Positions 54,701 to 62,366 of a DNA stretch of 62,366 nucleotides are shown piece by piece. How positions within the stretch are numbered: the stretch's first letter is position 1; each line of letters begins with the position of its first letter. Origin of the DNA: Porphyromonadaceae bacterium UBA7332 (GTDB lineage: Bacteria; Bacteroidota; Bacteroidia; Bacteroidales; UBA7332); the NCBI GenBank assembly GCA_002471225.1, contig DKPO01000017.1:125299-187664 (forward strand), written 5' to 3'. The position numbers were made by a program, and so were the translations under genes. Below the pieces are notes generated by a model that was not told the origin of the DNA, did not search any database, and saw only the letters and a list, made by a program, of their open reading frames with translations.

Positions 54701-54882
54701 ATCGTGCATGGGGATTGTATTATCGTCCCGGGTTCAATCACAACCCACTTAGTGTGATGTCAGTAGATGATACAAATACACCAGAATTCCAGTTTAATAC
54801 TGATCCAAACAAATCATGGATTGGTATTTCGGATTATGACTCTCGTTGGAGAGCTCAGTTAGGAGTAAAATATATCTTCTAA
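51712..54882 (+). CDS. Oar-like TonB-dependent outer-membrane receptor
   Basis: This is a 1056-residue protein from the ATG at 51712, where a signal peptide starts (MRQKARLCALMACLMLV, cut near AFAQ). A carboxypeptidase-like beta-sandwich (about 22-110), a plug domain and a large barrel follow. SISRSLNDFTRLVPQ-type plug text (here TISRSLNDFTRLVPQ), the FQIDGAVNNDVFGLS motif and PISLDAIEEIQVVIAPFDVRQSGFTGGG are typical of Oar/OmpA-related receptors. The frame stays open upstream to an ATG at 51463, adding 83 residues that look non-coding but make that start worth noting. No SusD partner follows. The ligand is unknown. Confidence 0.9.
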   Translation: MRQKARLCALMACLMLVIGSAFAQVTTSGLNGKITDGREELIGASVVAIHVPTGSSYGTITDMDGRYQLAGMRPGGPYKLTISYVGYNTEEFTDLKLPLGETITMDVKLGEQRVQLGEATIVAKAGFNSQRTGSASNINQEKLSQMPTISRSLNDFTRLVPQASPSGNGMSFAGANNRYNSFQIDGAVNNDVFGLSASGTNGSQAGSQPISLDAIEEIQVVIAPFDVRQSGFTGGGVNAVTKSGTNDFKASVYAYGNNQALAGTTAGADIEHREKLSRQYDAQYGISLGGALLKNKLFFFVNAEQQRKANPLAYNVATDGVIGENDSQITKEEADLVVNKVKDLTGGYDGGGYGPRDGFMNSTKALARIDWNISDKHKMTLRYNFVTGKNLSLSRSNKTLRFNDNGFIYNNKTHSLVGELNSQLNSRMNNEFRVGYTRVRDQRSLEANNPFPFVKIRMSSGRMIQLGTEDNSGANALEQDIITLTDNFSWNVGKHNLTFGTHNELFLLENLYIRNLYGSYTYSSLEDFLSIGTANEAMPEQYYYGHAREEITGRPDWAPRFAAAQLGFYAQDQWDVTDRFRLTYGVRMDIPVFIDKPRANEAFNNSEIARQHGYVNQTMPKSTPLFSPRAGFRWNVTQDRSSVLRGGLGIFSGRIPFVWISNSFQNTGIEYAKYQYDAKNPFPSDFKFNADVNNQYRGEGVKTTEVNLVTRDFKFPQVMRANLAFEQLLPGGIRATFEGLYTKNLNDINYRNLLVEETGGSLNNFGDNRPMVNKKRDENFTNIMLLENTNKGYTYNVSAKFEKSFNFGLDLMASYTLGESKGVIDGSGSVAYSNWQYNEQYAGPNTPEVSYTDYDNRHRVLSAATYSKAYAKNFRTSVSLIYTGNTGANYSMIYNGDINGDGIRGNDLMYVPTNAEIDQMKFRPTNTLSADAQKANLKEFIGSHKDLKKMRGKIAQRNALHAPFEHHFDFRVAQDFIFGRNTIQVSLDILNVGNLLNRAWGLYYRPGFNHNPLSVMSVDDTNTPEFQFNTDPNKSWIGISDYDSRWRAQLGVKYIF

Positions 54883-54945
54883 TTTCCGGAATTCATGAAA
54901 AGAGTAACACAAACATTTATTGTTAGTAACTCAGTCTAAATATTT

Positions 54946-54987
54946 AGGCGGCTGAGATTAGTCTGTATGGACTAATCTTAGTCGCCT
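54946..54987 (+). terminator. Terminator after the Oar-like gene
   Basis: An 18-bp stem (54946-54963 with 54970-54987) with two G-U pairs is followed by a T-run. Confidence 0.88.
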
Positions 54988-55412
54988 GTTTTTTTATATC
55001 AAAATAAGCGTTTTTCCTTTTTTAGGAAGTCAAGGAACTGTTAAATGTGAGTGGTAAATGCAGAGATTTTTTTCTGCTTCTCCGATTGGATGGGGGTTGT
55101 GACAATGTGGTTGTTTTTGTAATAAAAATGAAATATTAATATCTGTATATATTATCAGGAATGTTGTATATTTGCGTAGTATTACGAAAATACATGATTT
55201 ATTCTCTTTGAGTTCACAGAAAAAATGAAGAGCCTAAGAGTCTGAATTATTTAAATTTAGTGCAGAATGTCCGTACAATCTTTTCTTACATTTAGAAGTT
55301 TGCATGCTGACGAGGAGTCTGTTTTTAATAGAATCTTCGGTCACAACACTTATATATCATTTCTAATCGAATATTTATTCTCAATCAAATATCTAATCAA
55401 CACAATTCACTT
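54988..55412. other. Leader and promoter region of the second TonB receptor gene
   Basis: A full -7 match, TATATTTG, lies at 55167-55174, without a clear TTTG at the right distance. It predicts a leader of about 230 nt, which contains a 49-codon frame (55267-55416) overlapping the receptor start. Nothing else stands out. Confidence 0.5.
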
Positions 55413-55416
55413 ATGA
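55267..55416 (+). CDS. Possible upstream small ORF overlapping the receptor start
   Basis: The ATG at 55267 opens a 49-codon frame (MSVQSFLTFRSLHADEE...) whose stop TGA (55414-55416) overlaps the receptor ATG (55413-55415) as ATGA, the usual geometry of translational coupling. The C-terminal half is hydrophobic. It may be a leader peptide or chance. Confidence 0.3.
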   Translation: MSVQSFLTFRSLHADEESVFNRIFGHNTYISFLIEYLFSIKYLINTIHL

Positions 55417-57971
55417 AAAGAAAAGCGTTTCTTCTTTTTCTTTTATGCCTGGGTACTTTTACCTCTTTGATGGCGAAGGATGTAGTTTCGGGACAAGTCT
55501 TTGATAAAGACACTAAAGATCCGATTATTGGCGCTACTGTCCTTTTGGAAGGCACATCTATCGGTACAGTAACCGATTTAGATGGTAACTTCAGTCTGAA
55601 TTTTGCTAAAACTTCGGTTCGCAAAGTTCAAATTAGCTACATGGGATATGTGGCGCAAGTGCTTTCTTTCACTAATTCAAAAACTGACTTAGGGAAAATC
55701 TATCTTGAACCGGCTACAATCGGTATGAAAGACGTTAATATTACAGCTTCGATTGTGCGTCGTGACCGTATGACTCCGATTGCATTGTCAGATGTAAAAG
55801 TTGACGTTATTGAAAACAAATTAGGAAATCAGGAGTTCCCTGAGATTATGAAATCAACACCTTCTATTTACGCTACAAAAGGTAATGGTGGTTTTGGTGA
55901 ATCTCGTATCTCTCTACGTGGTTTCGGATCAGAAAACATTGGTATGTTGATTAACGGTATGCCTGCGAATGACATGGAGAATGGTAAATTCTACTGGTCT
56001 AACTGGGCTGGTTTATCTGACGTAACTCAACAAATTCAGATTCAACGTGGTTTAGGTGCTTCTAAAATGGGTATCTCTTCTGTGGGTGGTACAATGAATA
56101 TCATCACAAAAAGTACAGATGCTAAAGAAGGTGGTAGCCTTTACACGAGTATCGGTAATGATGCTCAATTGAAATTTGGTTTCAATGTTTCTACAGGTTT
56201 GATGTCTAACGGATGGGCTGTAACTTTGGCAGGTAGCCGTAACTCTGGTGACGGTTATGTTATGGGAAGTAACTTCGAAGCTTATACATATTTTGCGAAT
56301 GTATCGAAAATGATCGGTCAGGATCACCGTTTATCTTTCTCGGCTTTCGGTGCTCCGCAATGGCACAACAAACGTAGTACTGCTTATACAATCGAGCAAT
56401 ATCGTACAAACCAGGATGGTCGTCGTATGAACTTAGGTTACGGACTTCTTAATGGTGAGATCACAGGTGGTGCTTATGGTTATAACGAATACCACAAACC
56501 GGTTCTTTCATTGAATCACTTCTGGAATATCAACGAAAAATCATCTTTGTCAACTGTAGCTTACGCTTCAATTGCTAAAGGAGGTGGTCGTCAATCTTAT
56601 GGTAATGGCAAAAACTGGTTAGCGATTAACAATAATACCGGTTTACCTTATCCGGAAACAAAACTAACAGAAACAGGTTTATTGGATTATGATGCAGTAT
56701 TTCAAGCCAATAAAGAGTCATTAACTGGTTCTCAAGCTGTATTTACAAATGCTGTAAATTCTCACAATTGGTTTGGTTTGTTAAGTACTTACAATACAAC
56801 AATCTGGGAAAAACTCAATGTTTCAGCTGGTTTTGATGGTCGTTTTTATAGAGGCCGTCACACTCAAGAAATCACAGACCTTTTAGGTGGTGAATATTTC
56901 CTTGATCCATCTCCGGTATACGGAACTTCTTCTTCTACTCCTCTTTACAAAGGTGATATCGTAGGTTTCGATAACACAGGTGAAGTTATTTGGGCTGGTA
57001 TATTCGGACAAGCTGAATATTCTACAGATAACTACTCTGCATTTATTTCAGCATCGGTTACAAATCAATCTGATCGTAATCACGTTCCAGGTTTGGCTCC
57101 GGTTGATGGCAAACAAGTTTCTCAATTTGTAAATTTCCAGCCATATAGTATTAAAGGTGGTTTCAACTATCGTTTTAGCCAACACCACAATGCTTTCATC
57201 AATGGAGGATGGTTTACTCGTGCACCAAACTTCCGTAATGTATTTAAAAACTTCAGCATCGAATTAAATAAAGGTGTGAAAAGTGAGAAAGTCGGAACTA
57301 TTGAAGGAGGTTACGAATATCGTAGCAAAAATATGAATGTAACTGTAAACGGTTACTATACTCAATGGAGAGACAAAGGTTTAGTTAAAAGCTTTGGTCA
57401 ATATACAGCAAATATTCCGGGTGTAAATGCTCAGCACTGGGGTGTAGAGGTAGAAGGTAAATACAAACCTTTACATAACTTAGATTTGACAGCTATGTTC
57501 TCATTTGGTGACTGGACATGGATGGACAATGTAGAGTTTACAATGTATGATGAAAACCAAAAACCTGTTGGAACTTACAATGCATATATTAAAGGTGTAC
57601 ACGTAGGGAACTCAGCTCAAATGACAGCTGCTTTAGGTGTAAACTGGAATCCATTCAAAAATCTTCGTCTTTCTGCAGACTGGACTTGGGCAGGTAAAAA
57701 CTACGCTGACTTCGACCCGACTAACCGTACAAAACCTGAAGATGATGTAGATTCTTGGAGAATGCCAAACTTTGCAACATTGGATTTGGGTATCAGCTAC
57801 AGTATGAAAATTGCTGGCTTAGATGCTCGTATCTTCGGTAATGCTTACAATGTTACAAATACGAACTATATTGCTGATGCAAGAGACGGTGCAGATCACA
57901 ATGCAGCAACTGCTCTTGTGTACTACGGATTTGGACCAACTTGGGCAACAGGTATTCGTGTGAATTTCTAA
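55413..57971 (+). CDS. TonB-dependent outer-membrane receptor
   Basis: This is an 852-residue protein with a signal peptide ending near SLMAK. A carboxypeptidase-like domain (about 25-105, GQVFDKDTKDPIIGATVLLEG), a plug (about 115-230, ISLRGFGSENIGMLINGMP) and a 22-strand-type barrel ending in Phe (GIRVNF) follow. It is of the FecA/CirA-like size class rather than SusC. The ligand is unknown; the lipoprotein gene 79 bases downstream is probably its partner. Confidence 0.92.
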   Translation: MKRKAFLLFLLCLGTFTSLMAKDVVSGQVFDKDTKDPIIGATVLLEGTSIGTVTDLDGNFSLNFAKTSVRKVQISYMGYVAQVLSFTNSKTDLGKIYLEPATIGMKDVNITASIVRRDRMTPIALSDVKVDVIENKLGNQEFPEIMKSTPSIYATKGNGGFGESRISLRGFGSENIGMLINGMPANDMENGKFYWSNWAGLSDVTQQIQIQRGLGASKMGISSVGGTMNIITKSTDAKEGGSLYTSIGNDAQLKFGFNVSTGLMSNGWAVTLAGSRNSGDGYVMGSNFEAYTYFANVSKMIGQDHRLSFSAFGAPQWHNKRSTAYTIEQYRTNQDGRRMNLGYGLLNGEITGGAYGYNEYHKPVLSLNHFWNINEKSSLSTVAYASIAKGGGRQSYGNGKNWLAINNNTGLPYPETKLTETGLLDYDAVFQANKESLTGSQAVFTNAVNSHNWFGLLSTYNTTIWEKLNVSAGFDGRFYRGRHTQEITDLLGGEYFLDPSPVYGTSSSTPLYKGDIVGFDNTGEVIWAGIFGQAEYSTDNYSAFISASVTNQSDRNHVPGLAPVDGKQVSQFVNFQPYSIKGGFNYRFSQHHNAFINGGWFTRAPNFRNVFKNFSIELNKGVKSEKVGTIEGGYEYRSKNMNVTVNGYYTQWRDKGLVKSFGQYTANIPGVNAQHWGVEVEGKYKPLHNLDLTAMFSFGDWTWMDNVEFTMYDENQKPVGTYNAYIKGVHVGNSAQMTAALGVNWNPFKNLRLSADWTWAGKNYADFDPTNRTKPEDDVDSWRMPNFATLDLGISYSMKIAGLDARIFGNAYNVTNTNYIADARDGADHNAATALVYYGFGPTWATGIRVNF

Positions 57972-58050
57972 TATCAATTCATACGACTTGATAATTATTT
58001 CAAAAACAATAATCTAAAAGACAAACAGATCTTTTATTAAAGTAGAAAAA

Positions 58051-59865
58051 ATGAAAAATTATAAATCATATATCTCGGCTTTAGCTGTTCTGACCCTTGC
58101 ATCTTGTGATCCAATGCATGATGTGTACGAAGAATTGGATAAAGACAAATTACCGGTAAATAATGCTATCGAATATACTTTAACTGAAGCTGATTATAAA
58201 GCTATTAAAGCAGAAGCATTAAAAGTATCAAGTACAAAAAACGATACGATTCTTGCAAACTCAATTGAAAGTAGAATATCTTTTAATGAACGATTTACGT
58301 CAACAGAGTTTGTTCCTTTTATTCTCGCTAAAAAATTTCCACAATTAGGTGAATCATCAAAAGCTATGGTTTCATCTAATACGACAGAGAATGCTTCAAA
58401 AAATGTTTCGATTGTTCTAAATGGAAAAACAGTTCTCTTTAAAGCAGCTGATGTGGAAAATGTAACTGGAGAACAATTCTTGCATCCATCTAATCCTATA
58501 AATAAGAGTATTTCTCAATTGATGCAATTTAAGGCAGTTGATGCAATCAAAGATTCTTTAGTGCAAATATCAGTGCCTTTTTCTGAACAAATACCATCAG
58601 TGGGGAATATTTATAAACCTTATCTCGTGGAAGACTTTTCTAAAGATCTTAAGTGGGACGTGTTTGTTGAAAAAGGAGTTAATATTTGGTCTTATCAATC
58701 TAAATATGGAGAAATCAAAGCTTCAACCTTTAGGATTGAGGAAGAGTGTGTTAACGCTTTTATATCAAATGAGTTTGTGTTAGATAATGAAATAGATTCG
58801 AAATTTAGTTTCGATATTAATTTAACAAATTATAATCATGAGACTTCTCCTCTTAAGGTGTTATTGACCACATCCTATACTGGAGACTATGCAACAACTG
58901 AATGGATTGATATAACCACAGGTTTATTGATTCCTCAAGTTGAAACGAATAGATATATTTCAACGACTCGTGTAGATTTAGCTGCTTATAAAGGTAACTC
59001 ATTGCGCTTTGCTTTTGTTTATACAGGAGACTCAAAACAGACATCTAATGTGTTCATTGATAATCTACGTATTGAAACGGTTGAAACAGGAATACAAAAT
59101 GATGTCAAAACATTGAATCTATTTGTAAATTACAATGGAATTGAGTGGACTGTTGCCGATCATGCTTTAGTTTTGAATATTGATGATTATTATGCTTTAG
59201 GACAGAGTAGACCTAATTTTGGGGATTATAGTACAGCATTAAATTTAGTATCTAATTATATCTCGCATAAATTTGCTGGTTGTGGAGATAATGATATTGT
59301 ATTAGTTAAATATGTTGTTTATGACCAAGCATTAAAATCAAATGTAACTATTGTTAATGAATTCAAGATGTTAAATGGTTTATTTACTTATATGCAAGAA
59401 CAAACTGAGCAGTTTGCTTTTAAAGATGGTAAATGGGCATTTTCACCTTCTGTAGAGTTTACATTGAGTAAAGATGATTACGGATTAATTGTAGAATGGG
59501 TAAAAGCTAATAAAACAGCTTATATGGATCCAAAATATGATAACTCAGAATATTATTTTGGAGCAAGTGCTCATTATGGTAATTTTAATCATATTGTAGC
59601 AAATCTTACAGATGCTGATAAAAGAGGAGATAATGAATTTAAGGATAAGAATATTGATGAGGTAATGCTTGCTCGTATGAAAAAATGTTTTGCTGAAGTT
59701 TTATTGCCAGCAAAATATGCAAATGAAGAGATTATACCGGGAATTGATAAATACTTTATTCCTTCATATATAATATATGATCCTGCGAATACAACTTATT
59801 CAATGAAATTTAAATTAGTTGGAAAAGGTCAGTTCGAATATGTAGAAGGTCCTATTAAGAAATAA
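58051..59865 (+). CDS. Large surface lipoprotein with choice-of-anchor-J-like domain
   Basis: This is a 604-residue lipoprotein with an early lipobox (LASC, Cys19). A jelly-roll of the choice-of-anchor-J type lies at about residues 187-350 (from YLVEDFSKDLKWDVF to FIDNLRIE). Related short modules around it share the pattern TL-x3-DY-x2-I (YTLTEADYKAI near residue 42, FTLSKDDYGLI near 470) and an NIDDYYALG variant near 380. It follows a TonB receptor gene, so it may act as that receptor's surface partner, although it is not a SusD. It looks more A/T-rich than its neighbours. Confidence 0.75.
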   Translation: MKNYKSYISALAVLTLASCDPMHDVYEELDKDKLPVNNAIEYTLTEADYKAIKAEALKVSSTKNDTILANSIESRISFNERFTSTEFVPFILAKKFPQLGESSKAMVSSNTTENASKNVSIVLNGKTVLFKAADVENVTGEQFLHPSNPINKSISQLMQFKAVDAIKDSLVQISVPFSEQIPSVGNIYKPYLVEDFSKDLKWDVFVEKGVNIWSYQSKYGEIKASTFRIEEECVNAFISNEFVLDNEIDSKFSFDINLTNYNHETSPLKVLLTTSYTGDYATTEWIDITTGLLIPQVETNRYISTTRVDLAAYKGNSLRFAFVYTGDSKQTSNVFIDNLRIETVETGIQNDVKTLNLFVNYNGIEWTVADHALVLNIDDYYALGQSRPNFGDYSTALNLVSNYISHKFAGCGDNDIVLVKYVVYDQALKSNVTIVNEFKMLNGLFTYMQEQTEQFAFKDGKWAFSPSVEFTLSKDDYGLIVEWVKANKTAYMDPKYDNSEYYFGASAHYGNFNHIVANLTDADKRGDNEFKDKNIDEVMLARMKKCFAEVLLPAKYANEEIIPGIDKYFIPSYIIYDPANTTYSMKFKLVGKGQFEYVEGPIKK

Positions 59866-59886
59866 TAAAGGATTTGATTGATTGAG

Positions 59887-59917
59887 AAGGGGAAGAGTTA
59901 AAAAAGCTCTTCCCCTT
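59887..59917 (+). terminator. Terminator after the receptor/lipoprotein pair
   Basis: An 11-bp stem, AAGGGGAAGAG (59887-59897) with CTCTTCCCCTT (59907-59917), is followed by a T-run. Confidence 0.9.
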
Positions 59918-59967
59918 TTTATGTATCAACTATCCTCATCTTTTCATTGTTGAGTATATATAATATA

Positions 59968-60882
59968 ATGCATAAAACGATGAACAATACAAAGTTACTT
60001 TCAGGGCATTTAACCATGTTTTTCTCCACTCTTTTCTTTGGTTTGAATATTCCCGTTTTGAAATTTCTTATGCCCGAGTGGTTAAGCGGAGTAGATGCTA
60101 CTTTTTTCCGTGTAGTCGGGGCGACGATTCTATTCTGGATTGTTTCCTTGTTCGTAAAGAATGATAAAATAGAGAAAGGCGATCGTTTGCTTATATTATT
60201 TAGTGGAATGTTTGGTTTATTCTTCTTTCTGTATTTGTTTAATCTGGGTGTTGAATACAGCTCCCCAATCGATATATCTATTATTATGACTACACCACCT
60301 GTATTGGTAGTTATTTTTTCATCTATTCTATTTAAAACCAAGATTTCGAAATTAAAAATTCTGGGAGTGATTGTTTCACTATCAGGAGCTTTGATGCTCA
60401 TTTTAATGGGACATGGAGAGGGTGGTACACGAAGTCTGAAAGGAAATATATTTGGTGTTTTAAGCGCAATTTCTTATGCTTGTTATCTGATATCAATCAA
60501 AAAGACTTCCGCGAAATATAAGCCGATCACGCTTTTACGCTGGACTTTTTTGAGTTGTTCTATTATGACCATTCCCTTTACTCTGATGCAGGTTGAGGTC
60601 GCTCCCATATGGCATAATGCACCGACTGAGCCCATATTGCTTTTGGCTTCCGTGATTCTATTCCCGACATTTATATCTTATCTTCTCATACCTATAGCTG
60701 TAAAAAGGATAGGGCATGAGTTGGTTTCGATGTATCAGTATCTGATTCCTGTTGTAGCAACAGCTGCCGCAGTGATCATGAAATTAGACAAGTTGCATTG
60801 GGATCAACCGATAGCGGCAGTAATAATTGTATTGGGGGTTTACATTACTTCCATCGCAAATAAGAGAATGATAAATACATAA
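59968..60882 (+). CDS. DMT-superfamily (EamA) transporter
   Basis: This is a 304-residue inner-membrane protein from the ATG at 59968; the frame also has a TTG at 59947. Ten membrane segments form two EamA repeats, the second beginning near KGNIFGVLSAISYACYLISIKK. It probably exports or imports a small metabolite; the substrate is not predictable. Confidence 0.9.
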   Translation: MHKTMNNTKLLSGHLTMFFSTLFFGLNIPVLKFLMPEWLSGVDATFFRVVGATILFWIVSLFVKNDKIEKGDRLLILFSGMFGLFFFLYLFNLGVEYSSPIDISIIMTTPPVLVVIFSSILFKTKISKLKILGVIVSLSGALMLILMGHGEGGTRSLKGNIFGVLSAISYACYLISIKKTSAKYKPITLLRWTFLSCSIMTIPFTLMQVEVAPIWHNAPTEPILLLASVILFPTFISYLLIPIAVKRIGHELVSMYQYLIPVVATAAAVIMKLDKLHWDQPIAAVIIVLGVYITSIANKRMINT

Positions 60883-60888
60883 AATAAG

Positions 60889-60922
60889 AAAAGCGAAATC
60901 CGGATATACGGACTTCGCTTTT
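60889..60922. terminator. Bidirectional terminator
   Basis: A 14-bp stem with one A-C mismatch (60889-60902 with 60909-60922) and T-runs on both strands are shared by the convergent transporter and DUS genes. Confidence 0.85.
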
Positions 60923-60930
60923 TTATATTT

Positions 60931-61908
60931 TTATTCGTCAACCTTAATGGTATTAAAAATTTCAAATAATTCTTCGACTGTATTTGCACGAAGCATTGCT
61001 ATTCGGGTATCTCTGAAATTAGGGATTCCTTTGAATATCGGAGTCGCTGCAATATGTCTGCGAATATGCAGAATACCTCTGTACTCATCTAATCGCTCGA
61101 CACTTTGAACTACTTGTTGTTTCAGAACCTCCAGTTTCTCTTCAAAAGAGAACGGAGTCATTTCTTCACCTGTTTCAATGAAATGTTTGATTTCGCGAAA
61201 CACCCATGGACGTCCGATACTTGCTCTTCCTACCATGATTGCATCAACACCGTACTTATCAAAGCACTCCTTAGCTCGTTGCGGAGTTGTTATATCTCCG
61301 TTACCAATAATAGGGATGTGCATACGTGGATTGTTTTTAACTTCGCCTATTAAGGTCCAGTCAGCCTCTCCCGTGTACATCTGACTACGTGTACGTCCAT
61401 GAATGGCTAAAGCTTCAGCTCCGCAATCCTGGATTTTTTCAGCAAGATCTACAATGATTTTAGAATCATGATCCCAGCCAAGACGAGTTTTAACAGTAAC
61501 AGGTATATTTACAGCTTTAACAACTGAACTGATAATGTCAAGCATTCTTGGTACATCACGAAGCATACCTGCTCCGGCACCTTTTCCGGCTACACGTTTT
61601 ACGGGACATCCAAAATTAAGATCTATGATATCAGGTTTCGCTTCCTCTACAATTTTCGCTGCTTCTGCCATTGCATCCACTTCTCTTCCGTAGATTTGAA
61701 TAACCACCGGTCTTTCTTCATCGCTGATTGTTAGTTTCTGCTCTGTTTTTTTAACGGCACGAATCAAAGCGTCGCTGGAAACGAACTCTGTGTAAACCAT
61801 ATCAGCTCCGAAACGTTTACACATCAAACGAAACGACTGATCTGTTACGTCCTCCATCGGAGCCAGTAAAATAGGATTATTACCTAAGTCTATATTTCTG
61901 ATTTTCAT
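60931..61908 (-). CDS. dusB: tRNA-dihydrouridine synthase (DusB-type)
   Basis: This is a 325-residue FMN enzyme that reduces uridines in tRNA. Motifs: LAPMEDVTDQSFR at the start, the catalytic NFGCPVKRVAGKGAGAGML (active-site Cys), and IGNGDITTP with VGRASIGRPWVF for FMN phosphate binding. The target uridine is inferred from similarity to DusB. Confidence 0.9.
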   Translation of the reverse strand: MKIRNIDLGNNPILLAPMEDVTDQSFRLMCKRFGADMVYTEFVSSDALIRAVKKTEQKLTISDEERPVVIQIYGREVDAMAEAAKIVEEAKPDIIDLNFGCPVKRVAGKGAGAGMLRDVPRMLDIISSVVKAVNIPVTVKTRLGWDHDSKIIVDLAEKIQDCGAEALAIHGRTRSQMYTGEADWTLIGEVKNNPRMHIPIIGNGDITTPQRAKECFDKYGVDAIMVGRASIGRPWVFREIKHFIETGEEMTPFSFEEKLEVLKQQVVQSVERLDEYRGILHIRRHIAATPIFKGIPNFRDTRIAMLRANTVEELFEIFNTIKVDE

Positions 61909-62013
61909 TATCGGGAATTATATAGAAAACGGGAATATCTAAACTCATATTCCGGTTTTCATTCTTGTTTAGAATATTAGAATGCAAAAATAGTGCTTTT
62001 TATTCATTTGTAC

Positions 62014-62021
62014 TACATTTG
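62014..62021 (+). promoter_or_regulatory. Candidate -7 box of the MnmD-like gene
   Basis: TACATTTG is a full match. A minus-strand TATTTTTG at 61992-61985 may serve the DUS gene, so two divergent promoters lie about 20 bp apart. Confidence 0.5.
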
Positions 62022-62052
62022 CAAAAACGATCAAATTCTCATATCCAACAAT

Positions 62053-62366
62053 ATGTCTGAAAGAATAATTCAAACCGTTCTGACAGAAGACGGGAGTCAT
62101 ACTTTGTATGTTCCTGAATTAGATGAACATTATCATAGTGTACACGGAGCCGTTCAGGAGTCCAATCATGTATTTATTAAAACAGGTTTTCATGCATCAG
62201 ATTTTGAGACAACTGATATTCTGGAAATAGGCTTTGGAACAGGGCTAAATGCTATACTTACTTTATTGGAGGCTGTTAAACTAAAGAAGAAAGTCAGATA
62301 TACGACGCTGGAGTTTTACCCTCTAAAGAAGGACCTGATAGAGGAACTAAATTATCCTGCAAAACT
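62053..62366 (+). CDS. MnmD-like tRNA methyltransferase, N-terminal part
   Basis: The ATG at 62053 opens a frame that runs off the window end; 104 residues are seen. HYHSVHGAVQESNHVFIKTGF and the SAM motif ILEIGFGTGLNAILT match the MnmD/MnmC N-terminal methyltransferase (DUF752) that completes 5-methylaminomethyl-uridine at tRNA position 34. Whether the FAD domain of MnmC follows cannot be seen; most Bacteroidota have the stand-alone form. Confidence 0.85.
   Translation, partial: MSERIIQTVLTEDGSHTLYVPELDEHYHSVHGAVQESNHVFIKTGFHASDFETTDILEIGFGTGLNAILTLLEAVKLKKKVRYTTLEFYPLKKDLIEELNYPAK

Noticed and set aside
59919..60401. 160-codon minus-strand frame
   Set aside because: It lies wholly antisense to the DMT transporter gene and its terminator, and its protein is lysine/arginine-rich with no family features.

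Overview
The window looks like chromosomal DNA of a low-GC member of the Bacteroidales (Bacteroidota). The signs are a SusC/SusD pair, large TonB-dependent receptors, lipoproteins with a Cys lipobox directly after a short signal peptide, NigD-like, DUF4837 and DUF3109 proteins, promoters of the Bacteroidota type (TTTG, about 19-20 bp, TAnnTTTG), and little use of Shine-Dalgarno sequences. A Dysgonomonas/Parabacteroides-like genus is plausible, but I cannot fix the genus by eye. I saw no tRNA, rRNA, CRISPR array, transposase, integrase or phage gene.

Layout. 1-8944: the end of a polysaccharide-utilisation locus (SusC C-terminus, SusD, two secreted family-2 glycoside hydrolases). 9442-20927: mostly minus-strand housekeeping: an envelope and ribosome operon (PASTA protein, RluD-like synthase, Ddl, acyltransferase), rpmH, 5-formyl-THF cyclo-ligase, PhoH, RadC, a glycosyltransferase, efp, a NigD-like lipoprotein, a TIGR01777 epimerase and asd. 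21029-26484: a secreted lamin-tail protein, a GNAT acetyltransferase, a DUF3109 protein and gpmI. 26485-27766: a 1.3 kb gap full of periodic palindromic arrays. 27767-31837: DUF4837 lipoprotein, pdxA, DUF3859 protein, purine permease. 31899-37581: a small glycan locus with a GH20-like protein lacking its catalytic pair, facing a sialidase-like protein and a GH123/DUF4091 protein. 37651-46867: comF, recX and prmC on minus; ribD, coaX, an outer-membrane protein, a TPR protein, lptC, a CBS/CNNM protein and an orphan membrane protein on plus. 46868-47592: a second array-rich gap. 47593-50935: rlmN and a PpiD-like isomerase. 51712-59865: an Oar-like receptor, a second TonB-dependent receptor and a partner lipoprotein. 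59968-62366: a DMT transporter, a DUS-family synthase and the start of an MnmD-like methyltransferase.

How the parts work together. The first locus imports an oligosaccharide through SusC/SusD and trims beta-linked sugars with the two GH2 enzymes. The GH123/sialidase/GH20-like cluster points to host-type glycans carrying hexosamine or sialic acid. The coaX to CNNM block mixes cofactor synthesis with outer-membrane and LPS assembly. The PpiD-like protein is an envelope foldase.

The most unusual signal is outside the genes. Three intergenic gaps (about 9.13, 26.69-27.21 and 47.05-47.58 kb) carry tandem arrays of short dyad-symmetric sequences spaced at exactly 10, 21 or 22 bp, that is one or two helical turns. 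The same array families recur in different gaps, in two gaps in the same order. They are neither CRISPR nor simple terminators, and no annotated feature explains them.
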